From Nissolia schottii (lineage: Eukaryota; Streptophyta; Magnoliopsida; Fabales; Fabaceae): 64,000 nt of DNA. The first letter of the stretch is position 1, and the number at the start of each line of letters is the position of its first letter. The notes below the pieces were generated by a model. It saw nothing but the letters and a program-made list of their open reading frames with translations. It had not been told where the DNA came from and ran no database searches. Below, one piece after another: positions 49,863 to 62,073 of this stretch. The position numbers and the translations under genes are program-made. The stretch spans positions 76,710 to 140,709 of the forward strand of contig QANU01015964.1 in assembly GCA_003254905.1 (NCBI GenBank), given 5' to 3'.

Positions 49863-51014
49863 TCAATACAGTGGTGATCGGTGAGGGACACCTTTCCGCC
49901 GGTTCAACGCAGTGGCTAGCTCCGTCGCAGGGGTGCACCAAATCCTTGGCACTTTCCTTTTGATGAGTACCCCAGCAGAAGTGCTGGCAGTGCAATTAGC
50001 GACGCTCTTCAAGCTATCCTCCTCCACACCACCACTTGAAATGGCGCACAATGACGTGGACGTGGGCGAGTCCAGCACCGAATCCGGCCATTTTTCTTTG
50101 TCTAGTACAACAGAGAACTCACACTTGTTCCACGAATCCTTTACTGTTGCACTTTTGGTAATTAGTACCAGATGATGCACCTGTTATGTTGATCAAGGCG
50201 AGACAATTTTAATGCAGGAAAATTATAAGTTGCTGGGAATTAAAGGGTTTGAGTAACAAATAAAATTGAACCTTGCATGAGAGAGAGCAGAAGATGTATG
50301 GCTCTTGGAGGGTTCGGTCACATATGATGCAGAGGTTGCCAGAGTCTCTGCCTCTAACACAGCCAGAGCTTGGCCTTTGTTTTAAAAATACTACCTTGGC
50401 TCTATTTGTTGTGTATGGCTATTCATCACAAAGAATAAGAATTCGAATATTAAAAAACAAATAATAGAAGAATAAATCGGGACAGAGACCATATACTTAC
50501 TTGAACAAGGGAGCAATTCAACAATCTCTGGGCATCGCCAAGCCGTATTACATCATTGTACATGTATCTTCTTATCTGGCACATACAAAATACAGAATCG
50601 TCAATTAATGGGTTCAAGTTAAACCCCAAATTAAAGATAAAAATAAAAAACTTATTGCCCTATATTCATGTTGGTCAAAATTTGTGTGTACCTGTAATAT
50701 GACATGGGTGCGGTGAAGGGGCAAACACCACGGGCAAATGCTCGTGCTGCAATCTAAGCAGAGAACGTTCTTTTCGTTGTTCCTTACAGAGTCGTGAATC
50801 AAGCAGCGAGTGAAAAACTTGTCTTGCGTGAGAATGAGAAGCCAATTAGGAGTCGGGTTGATGGAGTTGGGACTAACCTGATCAGAGAGGAACACCAATT
50901 TAAGATCAACCTTCTTAACAAAAAAAAATTACAAGATAGCTAGTACTAGTTAGCAATATACTAATGTTGATCAGAAATCCCACAAGAAAAAATAAATTAA
51001 AGAAACTTTACCAT
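49863..51014 (-). CDS. PLATZ zinc-dependent DNA-binding protein
   Basis: Five coding exons (51014-51012, 50877-50692, 50575-50501, 50418-50272, 50180-49863) join at phase 0 to 242 residues. Exon 1 contributes only the ATG. Both PLATZ metal motifs are perfect: C-x2-H-x11-C-x2-C-x4-C-x2-C-x3-H-x2-H (from FTRCLIH to LHRTH), and C-x2-C-x10-C-x3-C (from CIIC to CSLSC). The tail ends NRRKGVPHRSPLY, matching the conserved GVPHRAP end of plant PLATZ proteins. PLATZ proteins are plant-specific and bind A/T-rich DNA or RNA polymerase III factors to repress or adjust transcription. The N-terminal half (PNWLLILTQDKFF) is diverged from the better-known members, so the subgroup is uncertain. Confidence 0.93.
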
Positions 51015-52912
51015 GCTAACGAGGTGTACGTTGAGAAGACAACGGAATGATGATCAGACATGATATTGATGAATCATTGGATCCACTATATGTAAAATGA
51101 TAACGGACGGGACTGTTTTCCCCTCCCAAAGGGCAATCAATCACAGAAAGCAATTAGAGCTAGCGTGGAATTATGCTTAGGTAATGTTGTTTTTTCTATA
51201 GCAGGGGCAAAAACTTTCCGTAATTTTGGACCATAGCATACTCGCGCGTTGAACATAATATGTACCATGCCAGTGCCAACTGCGTCCTAGGCCTAGCCAG
51301 TTTAGGCACTTCGTGTTCTTCTCCCTTTCGGTGTGTGTCACAAACAAAAGAGACAACCCCAACAATTACGGTTGCTTTTTTCTTTTTCTTTCTAATTTTT
51401 GTGCCAAAAATCTGCTGCTGCAACAGTGGATCTAAATTCTAATTCACCTCCTTTCCTGATTAAATTAGGAATCCTGAATTAAAATCAGATCAAATCAAAA
51501 TCATTATAATTGGGTAGCTGAAGCAGCACTTGTGTTACGGGTAGGTTGTCCCTTCTTGTTATTGTGGGCTTTGACTTTTGTGTTTGATATTGGACTTATT
51601 TCGTTAGAGCCTCGTCAATTGCTCGATGGGGCCGATTCTTGCATTTGCTGCATTCCAGAAGAAACTCATGACCTTATTCAAACCCCTCCTTTCCAAACAG
51701 TTAGTGTTAATTACTTAAAATTTGGAACCCGATAGTAAGAGATAGATTTTGCTTTATAAATTGTTAAAGAGATATAATTAATATTGTTTGAATTTTATAA
51801 TATATATATATATATATATATTAGGATTTACCTAATTATTATCCCAAATTCAGTGGATTAATATGAATAAATATTGTAAAACAAATAAAGAAATGTTATC
51901 AAACACATAAATAAATAATATTAAATAAGTGTGTCTGTACAAATAAAAATGTTCAGTAATAATATTTTTTTATTTAATTAGATGTAGTTAGATATTTTTT
52001 TAATTGTACGAATAATATTACTGTTTACCAAAACCGGTGAGAATGCTACATTATAAGATCGAACAAATATTTTATCGCAGCACCCCAAAAAACTTTTTCT
52101 TTAATCATCAAATGTTCACATATTGGTTTTGTTTTGGAAAATACCGTGCCATTTTTCAGCCCAAATAATGTCGGCAACGAACTGATTGCTCTGTTTTTAT
52201 GCTTCTGAAATTTGTACTTGATTGTGGGACCATTGGCTTTCTTTTCTTTTTGGTCATGGCCATTGGCTCTTTGGGTTTGGGGATTTGACTCAATTGAGAT
52301 AGTTTGGCTTGCATTATATGATAGATTGAGCTTGGGCCTATGAGGGAAAAATAGTCTAAAATTTGAAGATCACTATATAGTTTGTTAACTTGGTAGCCGA
52401 TGCTGCTGAATTGTGAATTGGGGAGTGAGGGTGTGTCACATTTTCTGTTCGACTAATTAGGTTGCGGATTGGCTTGCTCATAGGGGAGTATGTCTGTCTT
52501 TTCGTTTTCGGGTTTGCTTTCGTTCCCTCATGGTGTTTTGCTCTTCCAACAAGATCTAATGAATAGCTTAAGAAATAAGGTGGTTTCACCATTGCTCAAA
52601 ATTCTTCAATTCACTACCTAGAAAGTTTTAATTGACTACCCAATTTGTGAGCTACTAGTAGTTGACTGTTCTTTTCTCTCGCTCTTGAAATTGTTTCTTC
52701 TTGTTCCATCGCACTTGACCAAAAAAAAAGAAAAGAAGAAGAAATGTGTAAGTTAATTGACTGAAATTTATTAATTATTTTGTCACGTATATGTTTAAAA
52801 TATTTTTGAAACATTAAATGCAATAAACATAAATAAATTTTTTCATGTGTTTATATATTGGAAATTTTGTTACATTATTTTAGGGTTTAGAGAAATAATG
52901 GCATACACATAA
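51015..52912. other. Intergenic, no gene seen
   Basis: It includes the PLATZ promoter near 51015-51150 and an (AT)n run at about 51801-51822. No other gene could be supported. Confidence 0.5.
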
Positions 52913-54828
52913 GTGACGGTTAACTTAGTTCAAATATGTTTTAGACCTTTGTTGATCCTTAGTTTTTAATTTTAAAAATGACCTCATATTAATTTTTTTA
53001 ATAATTACAATAAGAGTTATTTTATTTTTGATTTTGTAATGAGAATCACTTGTCAACCTGTCTTATTTTCTTAATCTAATGAGAAAAAAAAGGAGAGAAA
53101 AACCTAATAAGATAGAAGAAAAAAAATGGTGTGCTTCCCTGCCTCCCTTCTGTCTCGCTGCAATTTTTTGCACTACCGCAATTTCACGTTGATTTCCTTC
53201 CTTGAATTCATATATAGGACATTCATCTTACTGTATGTTTGGGAACGACTCTAAACAACTTTATTTTATAAAAAATTTGTTTTGAGAAAATGAAAGTTGT
53301 TTGGCAAACAAGAAAAACTAAGCAACAACTTTTTTTTGATAAAAATTAGTGTGTTTTTGGAAAAGTTGGACAAATAAATTTATTTAATAATTGCTTATTT
53401 TAACAATTGATTTTTTTACATAATCAATTATATGAGAATCAATATTGAGATACTTCAACTTAAAAGTGGTTTTAAAATAATCTATTTTGTTTGGATTGTA
53501 TAAAAAAAATCATTTGTATAATAAAATTACTAAAACAGGTATAAAATAATTATTTATAATAATTGATAGTTAGGACCAATTTGATAAAAACATGAGAAAA
53601 ATAATTTTCTAATCAAGAAAAGAAAACAATTTTTTTTTCATAATAATGTCCAGAATGTACCTATCACTTTTTCCCCCTCCAAAATAGTTTATATTCTTAA
53701 AAAAAAAAGTTGTTGCTTAATTTTTTCTATTTTGCCAATTGAAACAACGTTTTTTCAAGAAAATAACTATTTTTGGTTGTTCCCTTTTAAGCTGTTTTTA
53801 GGGGGGATGCTAAAGCTTTTGTTTTGGAGATTCTCAAAGAAAAGCTTTTTTTCTTTCATATTAAAAAAATATTTTTTCATATATTTTTACCAAATTAGCC
53901 ATCACAGTTAAATATTATATAATATAAATAAATCATTTCATATCATTTTTTAGTAATTTATCATGCAAAAGCAATTATTTCCATACAACTCAAACAAAAT
54001 AGATTATTTCAAAACTACTTTTTAACTGAAGTCATAAATTGATTCTCACATAATCAATTATATTAAAAAGTGATTATTAAAATAAGTAATTACTAAAATA
54101 AGTTTAATTTTTCAACTTTCGGACTTATAGTTCTCATAATCAATGTTGACCAAGTCTTATTTTTATGATGCTACTTAATGAAGATCTTCTTAATTTGATT
54201 AAATTGTAAATGGGATAATTATTGTGTTTTGGAAAAAAAATGAATTTTGAATTATCATTTCCTTTCTTGTTCTTAATTTCTCTGATTGAAAATTTAGTTA
54301 ACGTGGTAGGGACAAATTACAAGGAGGCAATAAAGCACGACAATTTTTTTCATGTTTGTCTAATTTGGGTCTTTCTCTTTTTTTTCTCTCATTAGGAAAG
54401 GGAAAAGAAAACATTTTTGATTACCTGACTTTTATTGCAAAAATAAAAATAAAATAATTTTTCTTGAAATTATTAAAAAATTTACATGGAGTCACTTTTT
54501 TATTTGGGACTAAAAAATATTTAAGACTAAGTTAGCCGTCATCGTAATATATATTTCATGTGTAAATTGCAATGAGACAAACTAGGGAGGCTGGCAGGGA
54601 AGCACAACAATTTTTTTTTCTATCTAATTAGGGTCTTTCTTTCTTCTTCTTCTTTTTTCTCATTAGGTTAAGAAAATAAGATATGTTGACAAGTGACTCT
54701 CATTATAAAATTAAAAATTAAATAACTCTAATTGTAATTATTAAAAAATTGACATGAGTCATTTTTAGAATTAAAAAATAAAAATCAACGAAGGTCTAAA
54801 ACATATTTGAGACAAAATTAACCATCAC
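52913..54828. mobile_element. Nested foldback complex
   Basis: The left end GTGACGGTTAACTTAG (52913) is repeated inverted at two right ends, near 54520-54545 and 54800-54828, with about 250 bp of related sequence before each. A second inner inverted pair lies at about 53240-53540 versus 53700-54120. The arms match the 48.3-49.2 kb element. Non-coding. Confidence 0.6.
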
Positions 54829-55127
54829 CAAACATTATCCTCTACTTTTTAAAATGAAAAGTAGAAGATATTGATCCAATGTTTTTTATATAAAAAAAAT
54901 CGTCTCATTTTTCAATAGAAATGGGAATAAAAGAGTGTACGTTACGAATTAAATATTATATTTTGACAGCATATTATCAATTCGCAATAATAAAACTATT
55001 AAACTTTTATAAAAATAGTTATCATATAAGAAAAAGTACAGTATTGCTAAATGATGTGAAGACTTCTTTATCCAATCTACGACTAGTTGTTTGTAGCTGT
55101 TCCTTTCCTCAAATGACGAATCATATA

Positions 55128-55861
55128 CTCCTCCGTTACAAAATAATTATCCATTTTTCTATTTCACTGTATTTTAAAATAGTTATTTTTTTATTAAGTT
55201 TAAATATCGTTATTTTTTTTTTAAATATTGTTACTGTTTAAGTTTGACAAGGTATGTCGAATCTCATGATCTCGAGATAATTAAATGAGGATCTGATATG
55301 ACTTATGATCACAAGTCCTAAAAACAATAATGGCGCATTTATCATTTAAATAAGTAGTTGACAGACACATAGCTAGTGCAACCATTACTGAGTGTTATAA
55401 ACACATAATTATGCTCGACCTAAGTAATAGTTATTGTTATAAAGTATTTCAATGGACAAAATCACAGGGATCCCTCACAGTATTTTTATGAGAGCTTTGC
55501 TCCAGGTACAAAAGATCTAACCGTTATTCATCTCATATTAAGAAAAATATTCACTTGAGCGTCAAGGTGTCTTTTGTAGATACTTTCATTACCGTCTAAG
55601 ACTGCTCACCACTGTTGACCACTGCCTTCACCATCTTAGGAGTTATCGGTCCTAATCCGATATATGAATTTTATGTTACATATATCTTTATTAAATAGAC
55701 TCTCTTATATTCATTCACTATAATAACTCTAACTGTCTATTATAAATAATGATAATTAAGTAAAATACTATTAATTTTTTTTCTTATTTTTGCGTTTTTT
55801 AATTATTTTCTTCATGGTTGAGAAAAAGAGAAAGTGAAGGGTTATTTTAAAATGGAAGGAG
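55128..55861. mobile_element. Stowaway-like element split by an LTR remnant
   Basis: Left end CTCCTCCGTTACAAAATAA and right end, read in reverse, CTCCTTCCATTTTAAAATAA are flanked by TA (55126-55127, 55862-55863). At 734 bp it is too long for Stowaway; the centre (about 55240-55680) carries LTR-type sequence. Confidence 0.6.
55245..55660 (+). repeat. LTR remnant, Ty3/gypsy (Ogre/Tat-like) type
   Basis: The phrase CACTTGAGCGTCAAGGTGTC followed by TTTTGTAGATACTTTCATTACC parallels the remnants at 26.8 and 47.35 kb. Boundaries are undefined. Confidence 0.45.
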
Positions 55862-56023
55862 TAGTTGAAGGTAAAGTAAAACGGTTTCAATAGAATAACT
55901 CAGCTTCTAGAGATGTCTGGTGTAAATAACAATGTTTTAATGCGAAAATATTTGTTGCAGAGCCGAAAACAAAACCTGAAGTTAAGGGGAAGGGCTAAAC
56001 AGAAAGAGATATTTAGTGTATTT

Positions 56024-56038
56024 GGCCCATCTGGCCCA
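56024..56038 (+). promoter_or_regulatory. Two site II elements (GGCCCA) before the PPR gene
   Basis: GGCCCA occurs at 56024-56029 and 56033-56038, about 100 bases before the ATG. Paired site II motifs are common in promoters of nuclear genes for organelle proteins. Confidence 0.45.
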
Positions 56039-56136
56039 AGAAATAGAAAAAGAAAGAAGCGGCTCGAATTGGAGGTTGGAAAGAGGTAGCTGCAACTGAA
56101 ACGATTGATTGGGGGTGGGTTTAGGGTCCCTCAATT

Positions 56137-58572
56137 ATGTGGAGATCACCGCGAGTCTCTCATCTCGTGAGTGTCTCTCTCTCTCTCTCTCTCTCGTCTT
56201 CCTTTGCTTAGAATCAAACAAACACTGCAATTGCTTAGAATATTTGCATGTCGCTCTGTGCAGGTTGCTAGATTGAGTCGAGTAGTTAAATTAAGCGATG
56301 CTCAGGCTAAGCATGCCTGTTACTGTCAACTATCCACTCCTCTTTCTCATTCTCAGGTACCAAACTAATTAATTACCTAACTCATAAATTCCGACTCATG
56401 CTGATACTGATGCATAGTTGAATTAATTTATGTCGCAGGCAATTTGTGATCCTCCCAAACACGGAGCCAGAGAGGCACCGAAGAATTACATCGGCCGAAA
56501 TGTTTCTAGAAAAGATAAGGACAAGTATCTTCTCTCTACTGTAAGTATAGTAATGTGGTGCCTCATAGATCTTAGCCAATAAATCTGAACTCGTTGCTTT
56601 AAACCGAATAATGCAAAAATGCAGCTTCTTGAACTCAACGACAGTAAGGAGGCTGTTTATGGTGCTCTTGATGCCTGGGTTGCCTGGGAACAGAATTTTC
56701 CCATCGCCTCTTTGAAAACCATATTGATTGCTCTTGAGAAGCAACATCAGTGGCATAGGGTTGTTCAGGTATCACTCTCGCCTCCTTCCCTTTCTCTTCC
56801 ATCGTCCTTGTCTGGTGATGAAAAGTGAACATGAAAGATAGGATTATGCAAGCATGTAACTAAAGAAATGTTAGAATGGGGATGCATTACAAATGAAATT
56901 GGAATGGGATAACACAGCCTCAGGCTGAGTCTCTATAGTACTCTTGTTTTCAGTTATAGTAGATCAGGTTGCTCTTCAACTCTGATTAAATTATGTGCTT
57001 GGAATTAATCAAACTTAAACACGGTTACTAGAAAAAGCCTATCACTCTGAAAAATATGACAAACCTTTTAATGTGTCTATATCTCTGGTGATTGAAGTGA
57101 ATGCTGCTTGGTTGGATTGTTGTTTACTGTTTACTGTTTAGTACTTCTAAAAAAAATGATTTTGCACTGAGGAGTTTATCATTTTCGTAGAGGTCAATTT
57201 ATGTGTCCCAGTGACCAGCTACTTCTTTTGTTTGTACAAGTTTCTTATAGTCTAATAATTCTCTATGTAGAAGTTGACCAATCTTATGGCCTTCCTTCTT
57301 TTGCTGATGAAGTTATAATTTTATAATTTTTTTATAGCATTTCATGATTTTGGCCTGGTTTATTTGTGTGTTAGTTGTAGGGTTTTTTTGCCAGTTTTTA
57401 GCAACTGAAAATGTTTGTACTTTTAAGTTTTGGGGAAAAACGTAACTTCTAATAGAATTTCAGCTGAGTTCAGTATTATTCAGTAAATTACTCTGGTGCT
57501 TTAGGTGATCAAATGGATGCTGAGCAAGGGGCAGGGGAACACAATGGGAACATATGGTCAATTGATACGAGCTTTAGATATGGACCATAGAGTGGAAGAA
57601 GCACACAAATTCTGGGAGGTCAAAATCGGCACTGATTTGCATTCAGTTCCTTGGCAGTTGTGCCATCTCATGATTTCAGTATACTATCGAAACAACATGC
57701 TCGAAGATCTTGTCAGGGTACGTTTTCCATTTTTGACATTACTTATATAGTTATATATTTTTGATAAGTGCTAGCACATATTGAAGTTTTGAATTTACTT
57801 CTACCGATGATCATTTGATCATTATGGACATTGTCCTGATATTAGAACAAGGTAATTTTGGTTTTTGTTAGATTTGGATGTCATCAATTGAACTACGCAG
57901 CTGACCCCCAATTAGTGGAGAGAAACTTGGTTATTGTAGTTGTTGTTGTGTGCTACAAGTGTCTATCGATATTAATCTGCTATATCTATTACCTTACTGC
58001 TAAAATATCCCTGATTTTGTTTGTTTTAGTTCTGCCATGCTGAATTGATTGTTTGATGGGATAAATCTATTTTAATCACAGTTGAATGTTAGATTATCTT
58101 CATTTACCTGAATACTTTACTGGTCATTTCTTTTTGGGAGCATAAGCAAATAATTTATCTATCTTGTGGTGTATGTCAACTTGCAGATTGTCTATTCTAC
58201 TGTAGGTTAACACTTAATAATGAGCTTGCACCCTTACTCTTTTTCAACAGCTATATATATTTTTATTTTTACTCACATTGACCTTTGCATTATATTTTTT
58301 TTGCTTGTGATAAAAAGCTTTTCAAGGGACTGGAAGCTTTTGACCGTAAACCTCGGGATAAATCTATCATTCAAAAAGTAGCAAATGCATATGAGACGTT
58401 AGGCTTACATCAAGGGAAAGAGAGGGTACTGGAGAAATATAGCTATCTCTTCGCAGAGGAAGGATCAACTAAGAAACCTGGAAGGAAATCATATGAGGCA
58501 AAGAAGAAAACTTCTCTCCTCACTGAAAAAGGCAACACAAAATCTAAAAAGGCCTCGTGTGAGGAAAATTAG
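56137..58572 (+). CDS. PPR-superfamily protein, organellar (At4g18975-like)
   Basis: Exons 56137-56166, 56264-56356, 56439-56540, 56625-56768, 57505-57717 and 58318-58572 join in frame to 278 residues. The N-terminus (MWRSPRVSHL, then basic and Ser-rich) looks like a mitochondrial or plastid targeting peptide. The centre has YIGRNVSRKDKDKYLL, SKEAVYGALDAWVAWEQNFP and QWHRVVQVIKWMLSKGQG, followed by a PPR-like helix pair (TYGQLIRALDMDHRVEEAH, about residues 139-157). The tail (from about 245) is Lys/Ser-rich. It resembles the small conserved PPR group of Arabidopsis At4g18975 and EMB1417, which have few repeats and poorly known RNA-related roles. Intron 1 begins with a (TC)n run. The name rests on remembered similarity. 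Confidence 0.85.
56173..56195. repeat. (TC)n microsatellite in PPR intron 1
   Basis: CT repeat directly after the exon 1 donor. Confidence 0.9.
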
Positions 58573-59520
58573 AAGTAAGGTATTCTTCATACCAATAATT
58601 GTTTGATTAATTAATTTTGATATTGAACTGCTACGGTTCCAAAATAGGGCAAGATCAAATTATTTAGAGCTGTGCTGCTCATACATAAAAGTTCCATTTC
58701 AAAAGAAATGTGTTCCTGTTTCTAGAGAAAGAACCGCATATTTCCTTATTCCTACTTTCCTGCTGAATTTTCTGAACAAAGAACTTGATGCTTCTTTTTT
58801 CCTCCCTTTTCAATTCTTAATGTGAGATCTCATGACTTGCAGCTGGATGTCTGAGGATATAAGGTTTATAGTGCTTCTAATAGCATCAGCCGACTTTGAG
58901 GAGGCAATAGTTTAAACGGTTTGTTCCTTATCTCGCTGAGCTTGTCAAACTATAACAAGAAAGTAAGAAACAGCAGAATCAAATTGATTTATGGTGCAAC
59001 ATTCACTTGAGTTTCATCTAGATTTCCTATTCTAGAAATTGTAGTACCAAGGGAAGCTTGTAGTAGCCTTATCAAGTCTTCAATTTGTGAATACCAAATC
59101 CATTGTGTTGCGTGGATGCTACTGCTAGTGTGCTATTAGTGGCATTTGGGTGTGGGGGGTGGGGGCCACTAGGTAGAACAAAAAGTTGAACACCTGAAAT
59201 GTTACAAATCGAACTTATTCTTTCTTTGATGGTTTTGTTTTCGGGTTACGCTCATGATATATGTGTGTATATATATATGTGTGTATATATATATGTGTGT
59301 ATATATATATATGTATATATATATTGTTTTCGGCATTGCATTTTGCTGACGTTTATTAATGGATGAATTGTAAAAGCATTCCTCACATCTAATTAAATTA
59401 TCACTGTTACGTATAAAGTCTTCCTTCTTTTCGTCGAAACTGCGCCTTATAACTTTGTGGTAATTATTCAACTGAATTGAGATCAGAGCACGAGACTAAG
59501 GTATGGGAATGGTCACAACG
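58573..59520. other. Intergenic between convergent genes
   Basis: It holds the 3' regions of the PPR gene (plus) and the FMO gene (minus). It also has a TATATGTG-type repeat at about 59258-59323 and a short GGGGGTGGGGG run near 59155. No gene is seen. Confidence 0.55.
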
Positions 59521-61932
59521 TCAGATCAAATAATTAGCAAAATCCTGTTCTGCTTGCTGAGCCAAGTCATCATCCTCCCATTCGTCACGATAAGACTCAG
59601 GTTTCAAAATCTTGTCCTTAGATGCGACCATGTACATTTGCACTCTCCATTCTTCTATGCGAGGAACTCCACACTGATCCGCAATCCAGTTATCGTAGTC
59701 CCACTGCCATATGACATAATCCCAAACATCAAGATATCAAGATAAACAATTTACATAGACATAATAGACAAGTAGGCTCAAATATATTCTCAAATTTGTT
59801 TGTGTTAAAAGAATGTACCTGAACTTTGGCCAAGTTATGAGTGTAACGCTTAGGAGTGCCAGATGCCTCAAGTGAAGAGTAAAATGCTTGAATGTCTTCA
59901 GTCATCTCCTCTTTTGAAGGAAGTGCAATGCGATTAGACAAAGTTCCAGCTATCCACTTGCACTGCAGTTCGAACAAGGGAAAGGGAACAACCTGCCATC
60001 AATTTCAATCACACATTAATATAAACCGAATTGTGATATCAACAGATTTTTGAATTTTTTCTTGCAAGGCAAAAGGATGGGGATGACGAATGACTATGAC
60101 ATTGAGATGAGAATAACCTTCCAAGGCAACCCAACAAATGAAAGCCATGGGGCCAATGTTGGTGGAAAAACATGCCTGTACAGTGGTCCTACACGGTTGT
60201 CTTCTACAGTCACTTCCCCCTTGGTTTCAAGGAATGGGAATTCATACTTGTAGCTGATAAATGAACAAACAATGGTCATCACTAATCAACATTAATTCGC
60301 CTTCCTCACTTTATTAATATATGCATTAGTTGAGTGTCTCAATTGCAGGGTTTTCAATAGATTAGAAACTGATATAAAACTAGTAGAGGATGCTCACAAT
60401 ACCCCGTGCAGTGAACTATGAAGTCAGCACAAACTGCATTCCCGTCTTGGAAAACCACTCTACCATCTTCATGAACGCCTTCAATCTGCTTAGTGTAAAT
60501 ACTAGCGCTTCAGTTCAGATCAAACATTCAACAAATTGATGGATAGTACTCATGAAAGAATGATATAGCCATCCAATTCTCACCATGGATGATGAGTTTT
60601 ACCATAGAATGAAGCCACATGTTATCATGGCCAGGCAGCTTGCCAAGTTTGTCTTCGTCAACCAACCTAACCGCAATGTGGACTTGTTTAGCAAGGGTGG
60701 CGATGTCTCGAGAGATGTCAACGGCACTAGCAGCACCACCTATTAGAACTACGACCTGCCCAAAGTAGGAATCCAAAAACTCTTAAATCAGATCACATGG
60801 AAATGAAGGCAAAATCATGGTTGCCAATTATACATATTGGACGAAAGATAAAGGAAGCGGGCACGTACTTGATCTTGAAAAGGCTCAGGTGTCCTATAAT
60901 TGTGGCTATGCACTTGCTTCCCTGGCCACGTATTAATCCCTGGAAAGAGTCTAAATTGTTACATGGAAACCATATAAAAGCATAAATAATGAAGTATCAT
61001 CTCATCTGCCTGGTATTCTGTCACTTGCTTGAATACTCCAATGGAGAATTTCCTTCACTAATTTATGTCTAAGAATGTTCTGCTAAGAGTAATTTTATGT
61101 CAATTTTATTTAGATGGTAGTGTTATATCAACTTACCCAAATAAAATGTAAAATCGAGTATAAATGTATTTTGAATGCTGCTACCTCATGTCTTAGTACT
61201 TGAGGGTTCTTTTATATATTGAGAGGATCCACTGTTATTGCTAAACTAATTTTAGTGGCTTACGGCCAGTCTAATGTGGGTAAAGAGAAAAATAATTGTG
61301 ATATTTGTGAGGAATTTTTATTTTTTGGAAGCTTTGTGTGGAGAAAGAAAATAACCAGGAATATTATCAGCAACGCGAGGCTGAGCGTAATGTCCATTGC
61401 AAACCACCACTGCATCGTAAATCTCATCCGAACAATCCCCATCAGCATCGCCGCCAGATCTACTATTGAACGGTCTAGATCTCACCCTCCACTTTCCTTC
61501 TTCTCCCAACCCAGTAAACACCACCTCCCTCTCAAACCTCACCAATTCACCGATCCCGAATTCAGCGGCGAAATCCCGAAGGTACATCAACACCTCTCTG
61601 TGACTCGGGTACCTCCTCGTGTCCCTCCCCTTCTTCCCCTCTCTCCTCCCGAACGGGTAATCCAAGAATCCCATGCACTCCCGAGGCAGATTCGTTCGGA
61701 GCGAGTCGTACAGGCTCGAGTGCACGATCCTCCGGTTCGGGTCCAAACCTAGCGGGTCGGATTCCACGTCCGGAGTGTAGACCCAGGTTCCGCCCACTTG
61801 GTTGCCTCGCTCGAAGACAACCACTCGGTGGCCTTCTCGCTGGAGCTCCCGCGCAGCGACAAGGCCGGCGGCGCCCGCGCCGATGACTGCGACGTGGCGC
61901 GGCGTGATTGGAGGGGGGATTGCGGCGGACAT
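59521..61932 (-). CDS. Flavin-containing monooxygenase, FMO GS-OX-like
   Basis: Seven exons (61932-61356, 60939-60869, 60755-60603, 60485-60403, 60253-60118, 59992-59819, 59703-59521) join in frame to 458 residues, the usual length. The FAD motif GAGAAG is at 18-23. The FMO signature WPGKQVHSHNY (about 197-207) fits the F/W-x-G-x3-H-x3-Y pattern. The NADPH motif reads IGGAASAVDISRD (from 221), and HCTGY follows near 294. The start was set at MSAAIPPPITPRHVAVIG by family length; in-frame ATGs at 61989 and 62019 would add 19 or 29 residues. The Arabidopsis GS-OX enzymes S-oxygenate methylthioalkyl glucosinolates. If this is a legume it lacks those, so the true substrate is unknown. It is convergent with the PPR gene. 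Confidence 0.93.
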
Positions 61933-62015
61933 GATGGATGGGAGTGGCCGTAGGCAACTGGCGATTATTGATTTGATTGGCGGTGGCATGGGCGCTCCCA
62001 GCTTTGACTTCCTAA

Positions 62016-62016
62016 T

Positions 62017-62055
<39 letters not shown>
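62016..62055. repeat. (AT)n microsatellite at the FMO 5' side
   Basis: About 20 AT units, only about 85 bases upstream of the chosen FMO start codon. Confidence 0.95.
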
Positions 62056-62057
<2 letters not shown>

Positions 62058-62073
62058 CAGCTTAAGCTAGCTA

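Noticed and set aside
59202..59471. 89-codon frame rich in Ile-Tyr-Thr-His
   Set aside because: It is made by the TATATGTG microsatellite on the minus strand.
61219..61752. A 177-codon open frame on the plus strand, plus a 131-codon second frame at 61562-61957
   Set aside because: Both shadow the first FMO exon, which carries the clear FAD motif.
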